Positions 27,520-36,240 of a stretch of 64,000 bases of DNA are shown here, piece after piece. Within the stretch, counting starts at the first letter, position 1. Every line of letters begins with the position of its first letter. Position numbers and translations under genes: made by a program. The notes under the pieces were generated by a model. The model made no database searches and was not told the origin of the DNA. It saw only the letters and a program-made list of their open reading frames with translations. This stretch comes from Corynebacterium sp. (lineage in GTDB: Bacteria > Actinomycetota > Actinomycetes > Mycobacteriales > Mycobacteriaceae): assembly GCA_030530985.1 (NCBI GenBank), contig JAUMTX010000002.1, positions 1 through 64,000 of the forward strand. The letters are read 5' to 3'.

Positions 27520-29025
27520 TTACTGGTGGGCGTTAGCCTCAACCTGGCGTGGCATCTGACGGTAAGCAATAACCGCAGTGCCCAACATAATGGCTGCGCT
27601 CACCAGGGTGACAATAACCATGGCCCCACTAAAGGCGCCGGAGGCCTGGGTGAATGTGGTGGCGTCGATAAGCCCGCGCTCAAAGCTGGTATGCGCAGTA
27701 GCGATGGAATCCGCAAAGCCACCATTGAAGCGGTAGAAACCAGCCATCATGGAGCCAAGGATGGCAATACCAAGCCCCGCGCCCAGCTCATAAGAGGTCT
27801 CCGAAATTGCGGAGGCAGCACCACTACGATCGGCCGGGGCCGAGCCAACAATGGCATCAGTGCCCAGCGCAAAGCCCAAGCCACCGCCCAAACCCACAAA
27901 GACAAAGCTGATACAAATCAGAACCACCGAGCCATGATGCTCGGAAAAGGCCAGGCCAGCAAAGCCAATAGAGTTAATAATCAAGGCCAAGGCCATGGCA
28001 CCATTGACACCACAACTGCGCACCATGGCGGCCGCAACAACAATAATCAAGGTCGCGGAGAGCGCATTCGGCAGCTCAATCAGACCCGCCTCCAAAGGGC
28101 TAAAGCCACGAACAAACTGCAGATACTGGCTAAAGAAGTAAATCAGACCAGAGGTTGCGAAAACCGCAATGAACTGCACGAGAATTGCGCTGCTAAAGGA
28201 CGGCAACTTGAAGAGCTCAAGGTCAAAGAGTGGCTCTTCCATTCGGCGCTGACGGCGCGCAAAACCCCAACCGGCAACCAAACCAAGAATAAGAATTGGG
28301 AGCATACCCAAACTAAGACCATCAGAAAAGACGTGCTTAACGGTATACACAAGCGGAATGATGGCAAGAATGGACAGGACCACGCTTGGCAGATCAATCG
28401 GACCGCTCTTCTCATTGCGGGATTCCGGAAGAAGAATAAAACCGGCAATCAGGATAATGGCAACAATTGGCGCATTAACCAAGAAAACACTGCCCCACCA
28501 GAAGTGACTCAGCAGAAGACCGCCAATGAGCGGGCCAAATGCGGCACCAGCTGAAGCACCGGCCGCCCAAATGGAAATCGCGGTGGTGCGCTGACGAGGA
28601 TTCTTAAAGATAGTACGGATCAAGGCCAAAGTGGAAGGCATGAGGCCAGCACCGGTGGTACCCATCAAAGCACGGGCAAGAATGAGGATCTCCGGGCTTG
28701 GGGCAAAGGCCGCCAACAAAGAAGCCAAACCAAAACCCAAGGCAGAAAGCAGCAAGAGCTTCTTTCGACCAAAACGGTCAGCCACATTACCCATGGTAAT
28801 GAGCAGACCAGAGATCATCAGGGAGTAAATATCACCCATCCACAAAATCTGGGTGCCAGTGGCTGCTAGGGCATTCGTAATGGATGGAATAGCCAAAGAC
28901 AGTACGGTTGCGTCCACAGTAAGAAGAACTACGGACAAAACCAGAATGGAAAAAGCTGCCCACTCGCGTGCGGTTGCGCGGGGCGCCGTGGAAATACCCG
29001 CCGCCGGTGTCATCGACGTGGCCAC
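27520..29025 (-). CDS. MFS drug-efflux transporter, DHA2 (14-TM, QacA/EmrB) family
   Basis: A 501-residue membrane protein with about 14 TM helices. MFS motif A appears as GNVADRFGRKKLLL after TM2. Motif C-like glycine/proline-rich sequence in TM5 (GLLLSHFWWGSVFLVNAPI) supports proton antiport. It is divergent from a TetR regulator whose two operators lie between the genes, the classical layout of an inducible multidrug pump. GTG 29025 follows AAAGGA at 10 bases. The substrate cannot be told from sequence. Confidence 0.92.
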   Translation of the reverse strand: MATSMTPAAGISTAPRATAREWAAFSILVLSVVLLTVDATVLSLAIPSITNALAATGTQILWMGDIYSLMISGLLITMGNVADRFGRKKLLLLSALGFGLASLLAAFAPSPEILILARALMGTTGAGLMPSTLALIRTIFKNPRQRTTAISIWAAGASAGAAFGPLIGGLLLSHFWWGSVFLVNAPIVAIILIAGFILLPESRNEKSGPIDLPSVVLSILAIIPLVYTVKHVFSDGLSLGMLPILILGLVAGWGFARRQRRMEEPLFDLELFKLPSFSSAILVQFIAVFATSGLIYFFSQYLQFVRGFSPLEAGLIELPNALSATLIIVVAAAMVRSCGVNGAMALALIINSIGFAGLAFSEHHGSVVLICISFVFVGLGGGLGFALGTDAIVGSAPADRSGAASAISETSYELGAGLGIAILGSMMAGFYRFNGGFADSIATAHTSFERGLIDATTFTQASGAFSGAMVIVTLVSAAIMLGTAVIAYRQMPRQVEANAHQ

Positions 29026-29054
29026 GTCTATCAGATCCTTTCACAAAAAATAGG

Positions 29055-29070
29055 CCGACCAAGCGGTCGG
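29055..29070. promoter_or_regulatory. TetR operator O1: CCGACC-AAGC-GGTCGG
   Basis: Perfect 6-base inverted repeat with a 4-base spacer, 30 bases before the MFS start codon. Its half-sites recur in O2. Confidence 0.75.
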
Positions 29071-29110
29071 TAATGAAGTCAATATGCCACTATACAGAGT
29101 TTTTGAGTTA

Positions 29111-29126
29111 CCGTCCAATCGGTCGG
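29111..29126. promoter_or_regulatory. TetR operator O2: CCGTCC-AATC-GGTCGG
   Basis: Same half-sites and spacing as O1 with one mismatch. It covers the -35 position of the tetR promoter (-10 TATAGT at 29134-29139, 17 bases on), so autorepression is expected. Confidence 0.75.
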
Positions 29127-29133
29127 TTCATGC

Positions 29134-29139
29134 TATAGT
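29134..29139 (+). promoter_or_regulatory. -10 box TATAGT of the tetR gene (leaderless)
   Basis: TATAGT, then GGTCTCC (7 bases), then ATG 29147. There is no ribosome binding site. Confidence 0.55.
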
Positions 29140-29146
29140 GGTCTCC

Positions 29147-29752
29147 ATGAGTTCCACCCATCAAAGTCAGACCAAGTCACGTTCGCGTGATGCTGAGCGC
29201 TGCAAAAGCACGGTCATTGCCACCGCTGAGCAGCTCATTGCCCAGCACGGTTCGGCAGTGAGCATTAATGAGATTGCTAAGGCGGCGGGCTATTCCAAGT
29301 CCGGCGTTCTTCATCACTTCCCTACCCGCGAGCAGCTATTAGCTGAGGTCGCCATTGCGGTGAATGCACGCTTTGATGCCCATATTGAGTCCTATTTGGA
29401 CCCGGCGGATACGGCGCCCGGCCGTTGGCTGCGCGCCTATATTCGCGCGCTCTGCCAGGATAATGACACGGTGGCGCAGTTCTTCCGCTCTAGTGCCCTA
29501 TGGTTGGAGTTTAAGAAAATCCCCACCATTGATGCTGCCATTGCTGCGGATAATGAAACCTGGACGCGCCGCTTTACGGAGGACGGCACCGACCCCGCAG
29601 TGGCCAAGCTCATTGAGCGCTGCACCGAAGGTATTGCCACCGCCATTAGCCAGGGCGATGACACCATTGATGGAGTGCAGGGCACAGTGGACTTACTGAT
29701 TAAGCTCAGCTATGGGGAGGCGCTTCTGCCCGGCGCGAGTGTGGATTCTTAG
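29147..29752 (+). CDS. TetR family repressor of the divergent MFS pump
   Basis: A 201-residue regulator. The helix-turn-helix is at about 32-58 (SINEIAKAAGYSKSGVLHHFPTREQL, here cited only by position and key residues S45-F51). The C-terminal ligand domain resembles TetR_C proteins of QacR-like regulators. It should bind the two CCGACC/GGTCGG operators in the shared promoter region and release them when the pump substrate binds. ATG 29147 is placed by a TATAGT box 7 bases upstream. A UUCG-loop terminator follows. Confidence 0.9.
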   Translation: MSSTHQSQTKSRSRDAERCKSTVIATAEQLIAQHGSAVSINEIAKAAGYSKSGVLHHFPTREQLLAEVAIAVNARFDAHIESYLDPADTAPGRWLRAYIRALCQDNDTVAQFFRSSALWLEFKKIPTIDAAIAADNETWTRRFTEDGTDPAVAKLIERCTEGIATAISQGDDTIDGVQGTVDLLIKLSYGEALLPGASVDS

Positions 29753-29807
29753 TCGGCTCGCGACAGTTAGCACGGTGCAGGTTAGTACCGTGCGGGGTGA
29801 AGACTTT

Positions 29808-29832
29808 AAGGCCTTCGGGCCTTATTTTTTTT
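29808..29832 (+). terminator. Intrinsic terminator of tetR with UUCG tetraloop
   Basis: AAGGCC (29808-29813), loop TTCG, GGCCTT (29818-29823), then A and eight T. Confidence 0.9.
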
Positions 29833-29845
29833 GGCTTAACAGTTT

Positions 29846-29876
29846 GCAGATCTGCGGAAATATGGCGTTTAGCTGG
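29846..29876 (+). repeat. Intergenic element copy B
   Basis: GCAGATCTGC followed by GGAAATATGGCGTTTAGCTG. It matches copy A at 26 of 30 bases and lies 50 bases before the mmpL -35 box, in the same orientation as mmpL. Confidence 0.55.
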
Positions 29877-29925
29877 AAAGATGTAAGTTTCACTACGTGG
29901 GGATATTTGCAAGAAATAAGTAAAC

Positions 29926-29954
29926 TTGCACACTGCGCGCAATAATTCTATACT
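29926..29954 (+). promoter_or_regulatory. mmpL promoter TTGCAC-17-TATACT
   Basis: Near-consensus sigma-A boxes (29926-29931 and 29949-29954) with ideal 17-base spacing. Transcription should start near 29961, giving a leader of about 150 bases. Confidence 0.75.
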
Positions 29955-29988
29955 TGTGCATATCCCACTTGAGGGATGCTCATTACCC

Positions 29989-30046
29989 AAAGGCGGGCGC
30001 ACCCCAACAGGTTTTACACACAGCGCCCGTCTTTGCCTTTTCTTTT
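29989..30046 (+). promoter_or_regulatory. Leader stem-loop of mmpL, possible attenuator
   Basis: AAAGGCGGGCGC (29989-30000) pairs with GCGCCCGTCTTT (30023-30034) over 12 bp with one G-U, followed by GCCTTTTCTTTT. A smaller hairpin ATCCC/GGGAT precedes it (29962-29976). It resembles a conditional terminator, but I cannot match it to a known riboswitch. Confidence 0.45.
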
Positions 30047-30111
30047 GGGCACACCCGCCCAGTTAGTTCTTTCAACTAGTTCTTCTCAACCCATTTAAAG
30101 GTATTTATCTA

Positions 30112-32442
30112 ATGGCACAATTTCTCTACCGGCTAGGTCGCGGTGCGTACAGCCATGCCGGTCGCTTTATTGCAGTGTGGCTGATTCTCCTCGGCCTCTT
30201 CGGCATTGGCGCAAACCAGCTGGCTAAGCCAGTGTCCGATTCCTTCAGCATTCCGGGCCTGAGTTCCATTGAGACCCAGCAGAAGCTCGCTGAGGTTTTT
30301 GATACTGGTGATCTCACCAATGCCCCAACGGGCACAATTGTTCTTAAGTCCACTGATGGCAAGCCATTGTCGGATGAAGAGCACATGGCCCAGATGCAGA
30401 CTCTGATTGAGGAGCTCAAGGCTTCCGGTGAACTGGTCGATACTGATACGCTCTACGATCCAGTGACCACTGCCGCAGGCATGGCTCAGCAACTCACGGC
30501 CGCAAAGTCCCAGCAAGGACTAAGTGCGGAGCAGATCGACTCCGATATTGCGGCCCTGAGCCCACTGAGTGCCGATGGTATGACGGGCACTATCAGCATT
30601 ACTTTGAATGCTGATTCGGGCACTGATGTGACTGCGGAACAACGTGAGGCCGTCACCTCTATTATTGAGTCCGCTGCCACGGATAATCTTGAGGTTGCCT
30701 ATACCGGCACCGGCCTGATTAATCAGGTGCCTGAGCAGGGTGCTGCTGAGCTGGTCGGCCTCATTGTGGCCGCTATTGTCCTCATGGTGACCTTCGGCTC
30801 CTTGGTTGCTGCGGGCATGCCACTGATTACTGCTGTTGTTGGTGTTGGTATTGGCTTGCTGGGCATTCAGATTGCCACCCACTTTAGTGATGCGATTAGC
30901 TCCACCACTTCTACCCTGGCATCCATGATTGGTCTTGCTGTGGGTATTGACTATGCCCTCTTTATTGCGAGCCGCTTCCGCTCCGAGATTATTGAGAAGC
31001 TCGGTATTAGTGATGCGACTCCAAAGGAGCTGCGCGCCGCCATGAGCACTATGAGCAAGGCGGATCGCGCCCACGCTATGGGTATGGCTGTGGGTAAGGC
31101 CGGCTCTGCTGTGGTCTTTGCGGGCAGCACTGTGGTCATCGCTTTGGTGGCCCTGTTGGTTGTTAATATCCCATTCCTTTCCTCTATGGCTTTGGCCGCT
31201 GCCGCCACTGTTGTGGTTGCTGTTCTTGTGGCCCTTAGCCTGCTGCCAGCCATCCTCTCCCTCTTGGGTGTGCGCGTCTTTGGTGGCAACTGGATTCCTG
31301 TTAAGGCACCGAACCCAACTGCTGCTAAGGCAACTATGGGTACCCGTTGGGCCCAGTTCCTGCGCCGCAACCCAATCAAGATGACTGTGGCCAGCGTCCT
31401 GCTGCTCGCTATCATTGCTATTCCAGCGATGAACCTGAAGCTGGCTATGCCTACTGATGGCAGCGCCAATAAGGGTGCGCCAAACCGTATTGCCTATGAG
31501 ATGGTGGAAGAGGGCTTTGGCCCAGGCCGTAATGCCCCAATGATTGCGCTGGTAGATAATAGCAACGTGCAGGATCTCGCCACCCGTGGTGCTAATGCAT
31601 TGCAGGCGGTGACCATGTTCAATGCCACCGAGGGCGTGCAGAATGCACAGATTGTGAACGCCACCGAGGACCAGTCCTATATTCAGATTCTGGTGACCCC
31701 AACCTCTGGTGCGACCGACGAGGAAACTGCGACAACTCTGCAGACTATCCGCGATGAGCAGGGCGAATATGAAACAAGCACCGGTTCCTCCTTCGGTATT
31801 ACTGGTGTGACCCCAATCTATGAGGATATTTCCGACCGTCTGGCCGAGGCCCTGATTCCTTATATCGCTATTGTTCTTGTGTTGGCATTCTTGGTGCTCA
31901 TGGTGGTCTTCCGTTCCATTTGGGTTCCACTCATTGCGGCCCTTGGCTTCGCACTGTCCATGGCCGCTGCCTTTGGTGCCACCGTGGCCATCTTCCAGGA
32001 AGGCTGGCTTGGTTTGGTTGATGACCCACAGCCACTGGTGAGCTTCCTGCCTATCTTCCTTATTGGTTTGGTCTTTGGCCTGGCCATGGACTACGAGGTG
32101 TTCTTGGTCTCCCGCATGCGTGAGGAATTCTCCCATGGCCATAGCGCCCACCATGCTGCTGAGATGGGCGTCAAGTTTGGTGCCCGTGTGGTCACCGCAG
32201 CCGCCCTCATTATGGCCAGCGTCTTCTTTGCCTTCATGGGCATGGACATGCTGCTGATTAAGACCATGGGCTTCGCACTGGGTATTGCTGTGCTTTTCGA
32301 CGCCTTCGTCGTCCGCATGACTCTCATCCCAGCGACCATGTACCTGCTTGGTGACCGCGCCTGGAAGATTCCACACTGGTTGAAGCTGCCAAAGATCGAC
32401 ATTGAAGGCGAATCGCTTAATTCACTAGAATTAAAGGCATAA
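30112..32442 (+). CDS. MmpL/RND family exporter
   Basis: A 776-residue RND-superfamily protein with about 12 TM helices in two repeats, each preceded by a large extracytoplasmic loop. The two MMPL motifs with paired Asp-Tyr residues of the proton relay are present: GLAVGIDYALF in TM4 and GLAMDYEVF in TM10. In Corynebacterium such proteins export mycolates (CmpL) or other lipids and drugs. At 776 residues it is somewhat shorter than the mycolate flippases, so a different substrate is likely. ATG 30112 has AAAGG about 12 bases upstream. The stop shares one base with the following tetR gene. Confidence 0.92.
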   Translation: MAQFLYRLGRGAYSHAGRFIAVWLILLGLFGIGANQLAKPVSDSFSIPGLSSIETQQKLAEVFDTGDLTNAPTGTIVLKSTDGKPLSDEEHMAQMQTLIEELKASGELVDTDTLYDPVTTAAGMAQQLTAAKSQQGLSAEQIDSDIAALSPLSADGMTGTISITLNADSGTDVTAEQREAVTSIIESAATDNLEVAYTGTGLINQVPEQGAAELVGLIVAAIVLMVTFGSLVAAGMPLITAVVGVGIGLLGIQIATHFSDAISSTTSTLASMIGLAVGIDYALFIASRFRSEIIEKLGISDATPKELRAAMSTMSKADRAHAMGMAVGKAGSAVVFAGSTVVIALVALLVVNIPFLSSMALAAAATVVVAVLVALSLLPAILSLLGVRVFGGNWIPVKAPNPTAAKATMGTRWAQFLRRNPIKMTVASVLLLAIIAIPAMNLKLAMPTDGSANKGAPNRIAYEMVEEGFGPGRNAPMIALVDNSNVQDLATRGANALQAVTMFNATEGVQNAQIVNATEDQSYIQILVTPTSGATDEETATTLQTIRDEQGEYETSTGSSFGITGVTPIYEDISDRLAEALIPYIAIVLVLAFLVLMVVFRSIWVPLIAALGFALSMAAAFGATVAIFQEGWLGLVDDPQPLVSFLPIFLIGLVFGLAMDYEVFLVSRMREEFSHGHSAHHAAEMGVKFGARVVTAAALIMASVFFAFMGMDMLLIKTMGFALGIAVLFDAFVVRMTLIPATMYLLGDRAWKIPHWLKLPKIDIEGESLNSLELKA

Positions 32443-33062
32443 TGACTAGTTTGCGTGAACAGAAGAAGGCGGAGACACGGGATTCGCTGGCTCGTGAGGC
32501 AGCGCGCCTGGTTTTCTTTGATGGCTTGAGTGCTGCCACCATTAGTGCCATTGCCGAGAAGGCCCATGTCTCCCCGCGCACTTTCCACAACTACTTCCCT
32601 TCCGTGGAAGCAGCCTTGGATCACTTCACCACCGCCCAGACCCAGCGCTATTCTGCAGTGGCCATAGAAAAGATTCGTGGCGGCATGTCCATTCTGGACG
32701 CTGTGGAATATGTGGTTTTGGAGCAGCCGCAGCTCTCCGAGGACCCTGTGGACTCCTACCAGGCTGCGGTGACAGTGAGTGTGCAGATTGCCTCTGCTCA
32801 TAGCTTCTGCGCCCTGACTGAGGACAATATGATGGTCCAGGCCCTGGAGGCCGCACTCCCTGGCTTTAAAGCCACTGCGGAGGATGCCACAATGCTGGGC
32901 ATTATCGCCTACACCATTGCTATGGCAGTCCACGGCCTGAACAGCAAATACCGTGGTCAAGACATGGTCGATGCACTTCGTGATGAATATACGCGCATCT
33001 TTTCCACCCTGCGCAAGGGTGCGAATGCCATGCCACAGCTAAGTCAGCCACTCAATATCTAG
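32442..33062 (+). CDS. TetR family regulator co-transcribed with mmpL
   Basis: A 206-residue regulator. The N-terminal helix-turn-helix (about 25-50) contains SAATISAIAEKAHVSPRTF and FHNYFPS, standard for TetR proteins. The C-terminal domain is of the MftR/TetR_C_17-like type. Its ATG overlaps the mmpL stop (TAATG), so it is the second gene of the mmpL operon and probably regulates it. No matching palindromic operator was found near the mmpL promoter; the intergenic element with the GCAGATCTGC core is a candidate. A strong terminator follows. Confidence 0.9.
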   Translation: MTSLREQKKAETRDSLAREAARLVFFDGLSAATISAIAEKAHVSPRTFHNYFPSVEAALDHFTTAQTQRYSAVAIEKIRGGMSILDAVEYVVLEQPQLSEDPVDSYQAAVTVSVQIASAHSFCALTEDNMMVQALEAALPGFKATAEDATMLGIIAYTIAMAVHGLNSKYRGQDMVDALRDEYTRIFSTLRKGANAMPQLSQPLNI

Positions 33063-33111
33063 AGCCCCCGCTATGGAGTGATTCGAGTATGGGGCGATTC
33101 TAGATAGACGT

Positions 33112-33152
33112 AATCCCCAGTTGTACACAGAATGTACGACTGGGGATTTTTT
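33112..33152 (+). terminator. Intrinsic terminator of the mmpL-tetR operon
   Basis: AATCCCCAGTTGTACA (33112-33127) pairs with TGTACGACTGGGGATT (33133-33148) with one G-U pair, loop CAGAA, followed by TTTTTT. A strong hairpin that can also serve the convergent desaturase transcript. Confidence 0.92.
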
Positions 33153-33170
33153 GTAGCTACTTAACTGTAG

Positions 33171-34442
33171 TTATTTCACAATAGCGTTGATGAGATGGCG
33201 AACGCCCTGCTTCACCGATGGGCGAAGCTCCTTAGCCATCTTCAAAGCAGGCTGAAGGCCACGGCGTTTACCCTGGTCATCGGCACCTACGTGCAGCTTT
33301 GCCTCAATTTCTGGGGTGAAGGCCTCATTGGAGCGCACCTCAGGGGCATTGTGGCGGGACGCTGCCAGGAACTTATTTGGCAGGGTCAGCTTGAGCAGGG
33401 TGCGCTGCACCTTGAGGAACTGTGCTGGGAAAGAATCCACGTTATAAGGAATGTCGTATTCCTCGCACAGGGCACGCACCTTAACAGCAACCTCCGCATA
33501 GCGGTTGGATGGCATATCTGGGAAGAGGTGGTGCTCAATCTGGTAGTTGAGGTTACCGGACATGATGGTCATAATCTTGCCACCATAGAAGTTGGCGGAA
33601 CCAATCATCTGACGCAGGTACCACTCATTATGGTCCTCATTCTCCAGCTGCTTCTTGGTAAAGGTCTCAGCCTCATCTGGGAAGTGGCCGCAGAAAATAA
33701 CCATATAGGCCCAGACGGAGCGCATCCAGTTAGCAAGAGCATTGGCCTTCACCGTATTGAAATAGTTAGGGCCGGAGAGCAGCGGATAGAAAACATAGTC
33801 CTTGAGCACCTGGCGACGAGACTTACGCACAGCCTCCCAGAAGCGAGGCGCAGTCTGCTTCCAGCTTTGCTTACCAGCAAAGTAGCGACCAAGCTCCACA
33901 TCATAGAAGGCAATAGCCCACTGGAAGAGGGAGGCCAAAACCACATTGGTGATTGGCTGGAAGGCATTAAAAGGCTGCCACTTGCGATCACGGGTCACGC
34001 GCAGGATGCCATATCCCACGTCATTATCCTTACCAATAATATTGGTGTACTTGTGGTGCACATAGTTATGGGAGTGCATCCACTGGGAGGAAGGACAGGT
34101 CATATCCCACTCCCAGGTGGTGGAATGAATCTCCGGATCATTCATCCAATCCCACTGGCCGTGAATAATATTGTGGCCGAGCTCCATGTTTTCGAGGCCC
34201 TTGGCCACAAAGAGCATGACAGAACCGGCCCAGAAGGCTGGCTTCTTGTGGCTAAAGAGCAGTGTCGCACGGGCGGTGGCCTCCAGGCCACGCTGGAACT
34301 TAATCAGATTGTGAATATAGCGTGCATCCCGCTCACCACGGGATTCATCAACCTCACGCTTGATTTCGTCGAGACGCCTACCGATCTCTTTAATATCTTC
34401 ATCGGTGAGGTGAGCGTAAGCCTGAATATTATCAATTGCCAT
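33171..34442 (-). CDS. desA3: Membrane fatty acyl-CoA desaturase (DesA3-like)
   Basis: A 423-residue integral membrane di-iron desaturase. The histidine boxes are HNIIH (90-94), HSHNYVHH (123-130) and EHHLF (303-307), the pattern of front-end/stearoyl-CoA delta-9-type bacterial enzymes. Hydrophobic stretches lie at about 58-82 and 205-270. In M. tuberculosis DesA3 makes oleate with the partner reductase Rv3230c. Here the reductase gene lies 10 bases upstream in the same operon, so the two-component system is complete. ATG 34442 follows GGAG. Confidence 0.93.
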   Translation of the reverse strand: MAIDNIQAYAHLTDEDIKEIGRRLDEIKREVDESRGERDARYIHNLIKFQRGLEATARATLLFSHKKPAFWAGSVMLFVAKGLENMELGHNIIHGQWDWMNDPEIHSTTWEWDMTCPSSQWMHSHNYVHHKYTNIIGKDNDVGYGILRVTRDRKWQPFNAFQPITNVVLASLFQWAIAFYDVELGRYFAGKQSWKQTAPRFWEAVRKSRRQVLKDYVFYPLLSGPNYFNTVKANALANWMRSVWAYMVIFCGHFPDEAETFTKKQLENEDHNEWYLRQMIGSANFYGGKIMTIMSGNLNYQIEHHLFPDMPSNRYAEVAVKVRALCEEYDIPYNVDSFPAQFLKVQRTLLKLTLPNKFLAASRHNAPEVRSNEAFTPEIEAKLHVGADDQGKRRGLQPALKMAKELRPSVKQGVRHLINAIVK

Positions 34443-34452
34443 CTGTTACTCC

Positions 34453-35514
34453 TTAAGCTTTGATTCGGCAGTCGCCAGCAGCGACACTAACACAGGTGCG
34501 TACACGCTCACCGGGACCAAGAGTCTCACCGGTGCGCAGGTCACGCACATAACCATCTTCGAGCTCGCAGACACAAGTCTGGCAAATACCCATTCGGCAA
34601 CCATAAGGCAGGTCAACACCCAGGTTCTCGCCGGCCTCCAGCAAAGTGGTGGCACCATCAACATCGGCACCGGCACGGTCACCAAAGGAAATATGGCCAC
34701 CCTGGGTAGCGGCACTACGGTCAAGCACGAAGCTTTCAGAGCGCACATCTACCCCACGCTCGGCACCCCAGCTCTTGACCATGTCAATAAAACCAGTTGG
34801 GCCACATACGTAGGCAATATAGCCCTCGGCCTCTGGAATCACACGATCAATATCGGCGCCACTGAGGCGACCATCCTGGGTGGAAATGCGGTTAATAACA
34901 CGAAGGCCCTCAGCCTCCATGCGGGCAAGATCCTCACCAAAGAGCAGGTGCTCCTCGGAGTGGATGGTATTGAAAAGAACACAGCGCTTCAAAGCACCCT
35001 GCTCAGTCTGCTCGATGGTACGAAGCATCGAAATAATAGGGGTAATACCAACACCAGCGGCAGCAAAGATCATCTTTTCTGCCAGAGGCTGGCTGAGGTG
35101 GAAGTCGCCGGCTGGGGCTGCAAGGCGAACAATCTGGCCAGGCTTAGCATAGGCCAGGAGGTGAGAGGAGAGGGCACCATCCTGCACTGCGCGAACAGTG
35201 ACGGTGAAAATCTCTCCCTGAATAAAGGTAGGGGCACAGGTCAAAGAATATGAACGCCAGGTGAAACGGCCATCAATGGCCACACCAATACCAATAAACT
35301 GACCTGCATGAAACTCAACTGGCACACCCCAACCTGGCTCAATGCCTAGGCTTACAGTGTCCTCGGTTGGGTGATCGACCGAAATGATCTTGCCACGAAA
35401 TTCGCGGGCGGACCAGAGCGGATTAATCAAGTGCGTATAATCATCCGGAAGCAATGGGGTGGTGAAACGGCGCAGAATGCCGCGTACCCCCTTGAGCCCA
35501 TCACGGATTGCCAT
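34453..35514 (-). CDS. Flavin/[2Fe-2S] oxidoreductase, electron donor to the desaturase (Rv3230c-like)
   Basis: A 353-residue protein with three modules. The FAD-binding domain includes RSYSLT (near 88-93), the NADPH domain includes AAGVGITPIISML (near 172-184), and the C-terminal plant-type ferredoxin domain has C306, C311, C314 and C341. The chain NADPH-FAD-[2Fe-2S] passes electrons to DesA3. ATG 35514 follows AGGAG. First gene of the desaturase operon. An AT-rich promoter region with GGTTACGAGACCGTATATTACC-type sequence lies upstream (about 35540-35562), but no regulator site could be assigned. Confidence 0.94.
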   Translation of the reverse strand: MAIRDGLKGVRGILRRFTTPLLPDDYTHLINPLWSAREFRGKIISVDHPTEDTVSLGIEPGWGVPVEFHAGQFIGIGVAIDGRFTWRSYSLTCAPTFIQGEIFTVTVRAVQDGALSSHLLAYAKPGQIVRLAAPAGDFHLSQPLAEKMIFAAAGVGITPIISMLRTIEQTEQGALKRCVLFNTIHSEEHLLFGEDLARMEAEGLRVINRISTQDGRLSGADIDRVIPEAEGYIAYVCGPTGFIDMVKSWGAERGVDVRSESFVLDRSAATQGGHISFGDRAGADVDGATTLLEAGENLGVDLPYGCRMGICQTCVCELEDGYVRDLRTGETLGPGERVRTCVSVAAGDCRIKA

Positions 35515-35640
35515 AGAAAGTCTCCTGAAAAAATTGAATAGGTTACGAGACCGTATATTACCAAAGAGTAAGTTTCAGGAGCAAAATATTGTACCCAAAA
35601 TTTTGATACTCTCACTAAATTCACAGACTGTGGTCAGCAT

Positions 35641-35670
35641 AAAAAATGACCCCCACCACAGGTGGGGGCC
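35641..35670 (-). terminator. Intrinsic terminator of the HAD-DUF6912 operon
   Basis: On the minus strand GGCCCCCACC, loop TGT, GGTGGGGGTC, then ATTTTTT. It separates this operon from the desaturase operon promoter. Confidence 0.9.
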
Positions 35671-35686
35671 AAGCAAAGCAAGAGCA

Positions 35687-36199
35687 TTAAACGCCAAAAG
35701 TACCGAGGGTCAAAAGACCCAGTTCCGAAGGGTCAAACCACGCAAGGAGAATATCAAGCGCATCGCCGACAGTCAGCTGGGCGCCTTCGTCGCCAAGCTC
35801 GGCGCGATCAAGAAGCGGCAGAGCACGCTCCACATAGGTCTCCCCTTCCACGGTATCCACATGGAAAGCAAGAATCTCCTTGAAGGCAAGATTACCATCA
35901 ATATGCACCAAGGACTCAGAAAGCTCAGGATCCGGGCGCAGACGCGAATCATCAATATCCGCAGTAATCACCACACGGCGGAAAGGAAAATGGGACAATG
36001 GCGGCTGAGTCAACAGACGCAAACTAGCCAAAGAAGCATCATTAAAGGCGAAGAAATCAATCTCCTCCTCATCACCCTCCGTGAACTGCTCACGCAGAGC
36101 ATCGGTCAAGGCAAAGCCATAACCCATGCGGATTGGCATTTCGCCCATCTCCTCCAACTGGTGGAGCATGTCGAAAGTAGCTGGGATATAGACGCGCAC
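35687..36199 (-). CDS. DUF6912 family protein (Rv3231c-like)
   Basis: A 170-residue soluble acidic protein that begins with RVYIPATFDMLHQL. The pattern VRVYIPAT, then a central Ala/Glu-rich helix and FRRVVITADI is that of the actinobacterial DUF6912 family. No catalytic residues are recognisable. GTG 36199 follows AAGGAG. It is the second gene after the HAD-like gene (41-base gap) and ends just before a strong terminator. Function unknown. Confidence 0.75.
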   Translation of the reverse strand: MRVYIPATFDMLHQLEEMGEMPIRMGYGFALTDALREQFTEGDEEEIDFFAFNDASLASLRLLTQPPLSHFPFRRVVITADIDDSRLRPDPELSESLVHIDGNLAFKEILAFHVDTVEGETYVERALPLLDRAELGDEGAQLTVGDALDILLAWFDPSELGLLTLGTFGV

Positions 36200-36240
36200 G
36201 CTATCTCCTTAAAGAGTCATGTCCAAAACGAGACTAAAAA

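Larger units (their letters stand above)
29753..30111. other. 359-base intergenic region upstream of mmpL
   Basis: No gene. In order it holds the inverted repeat CACGGT/ACCGTG (29771-29792), the tetR terminator (29808-29832), intergenic element copy B (29846-29876), the mmpL promoter (29926-29954) and a long leader with two hairpins (29962-30034). Confidence 0.7.

Noticed and set aside
30520..32376. 618-codon open frame on the minus strand
   Set aside because: Antisense to mmpL; rich in His, Gln and Asn as expected for a shadow frame.
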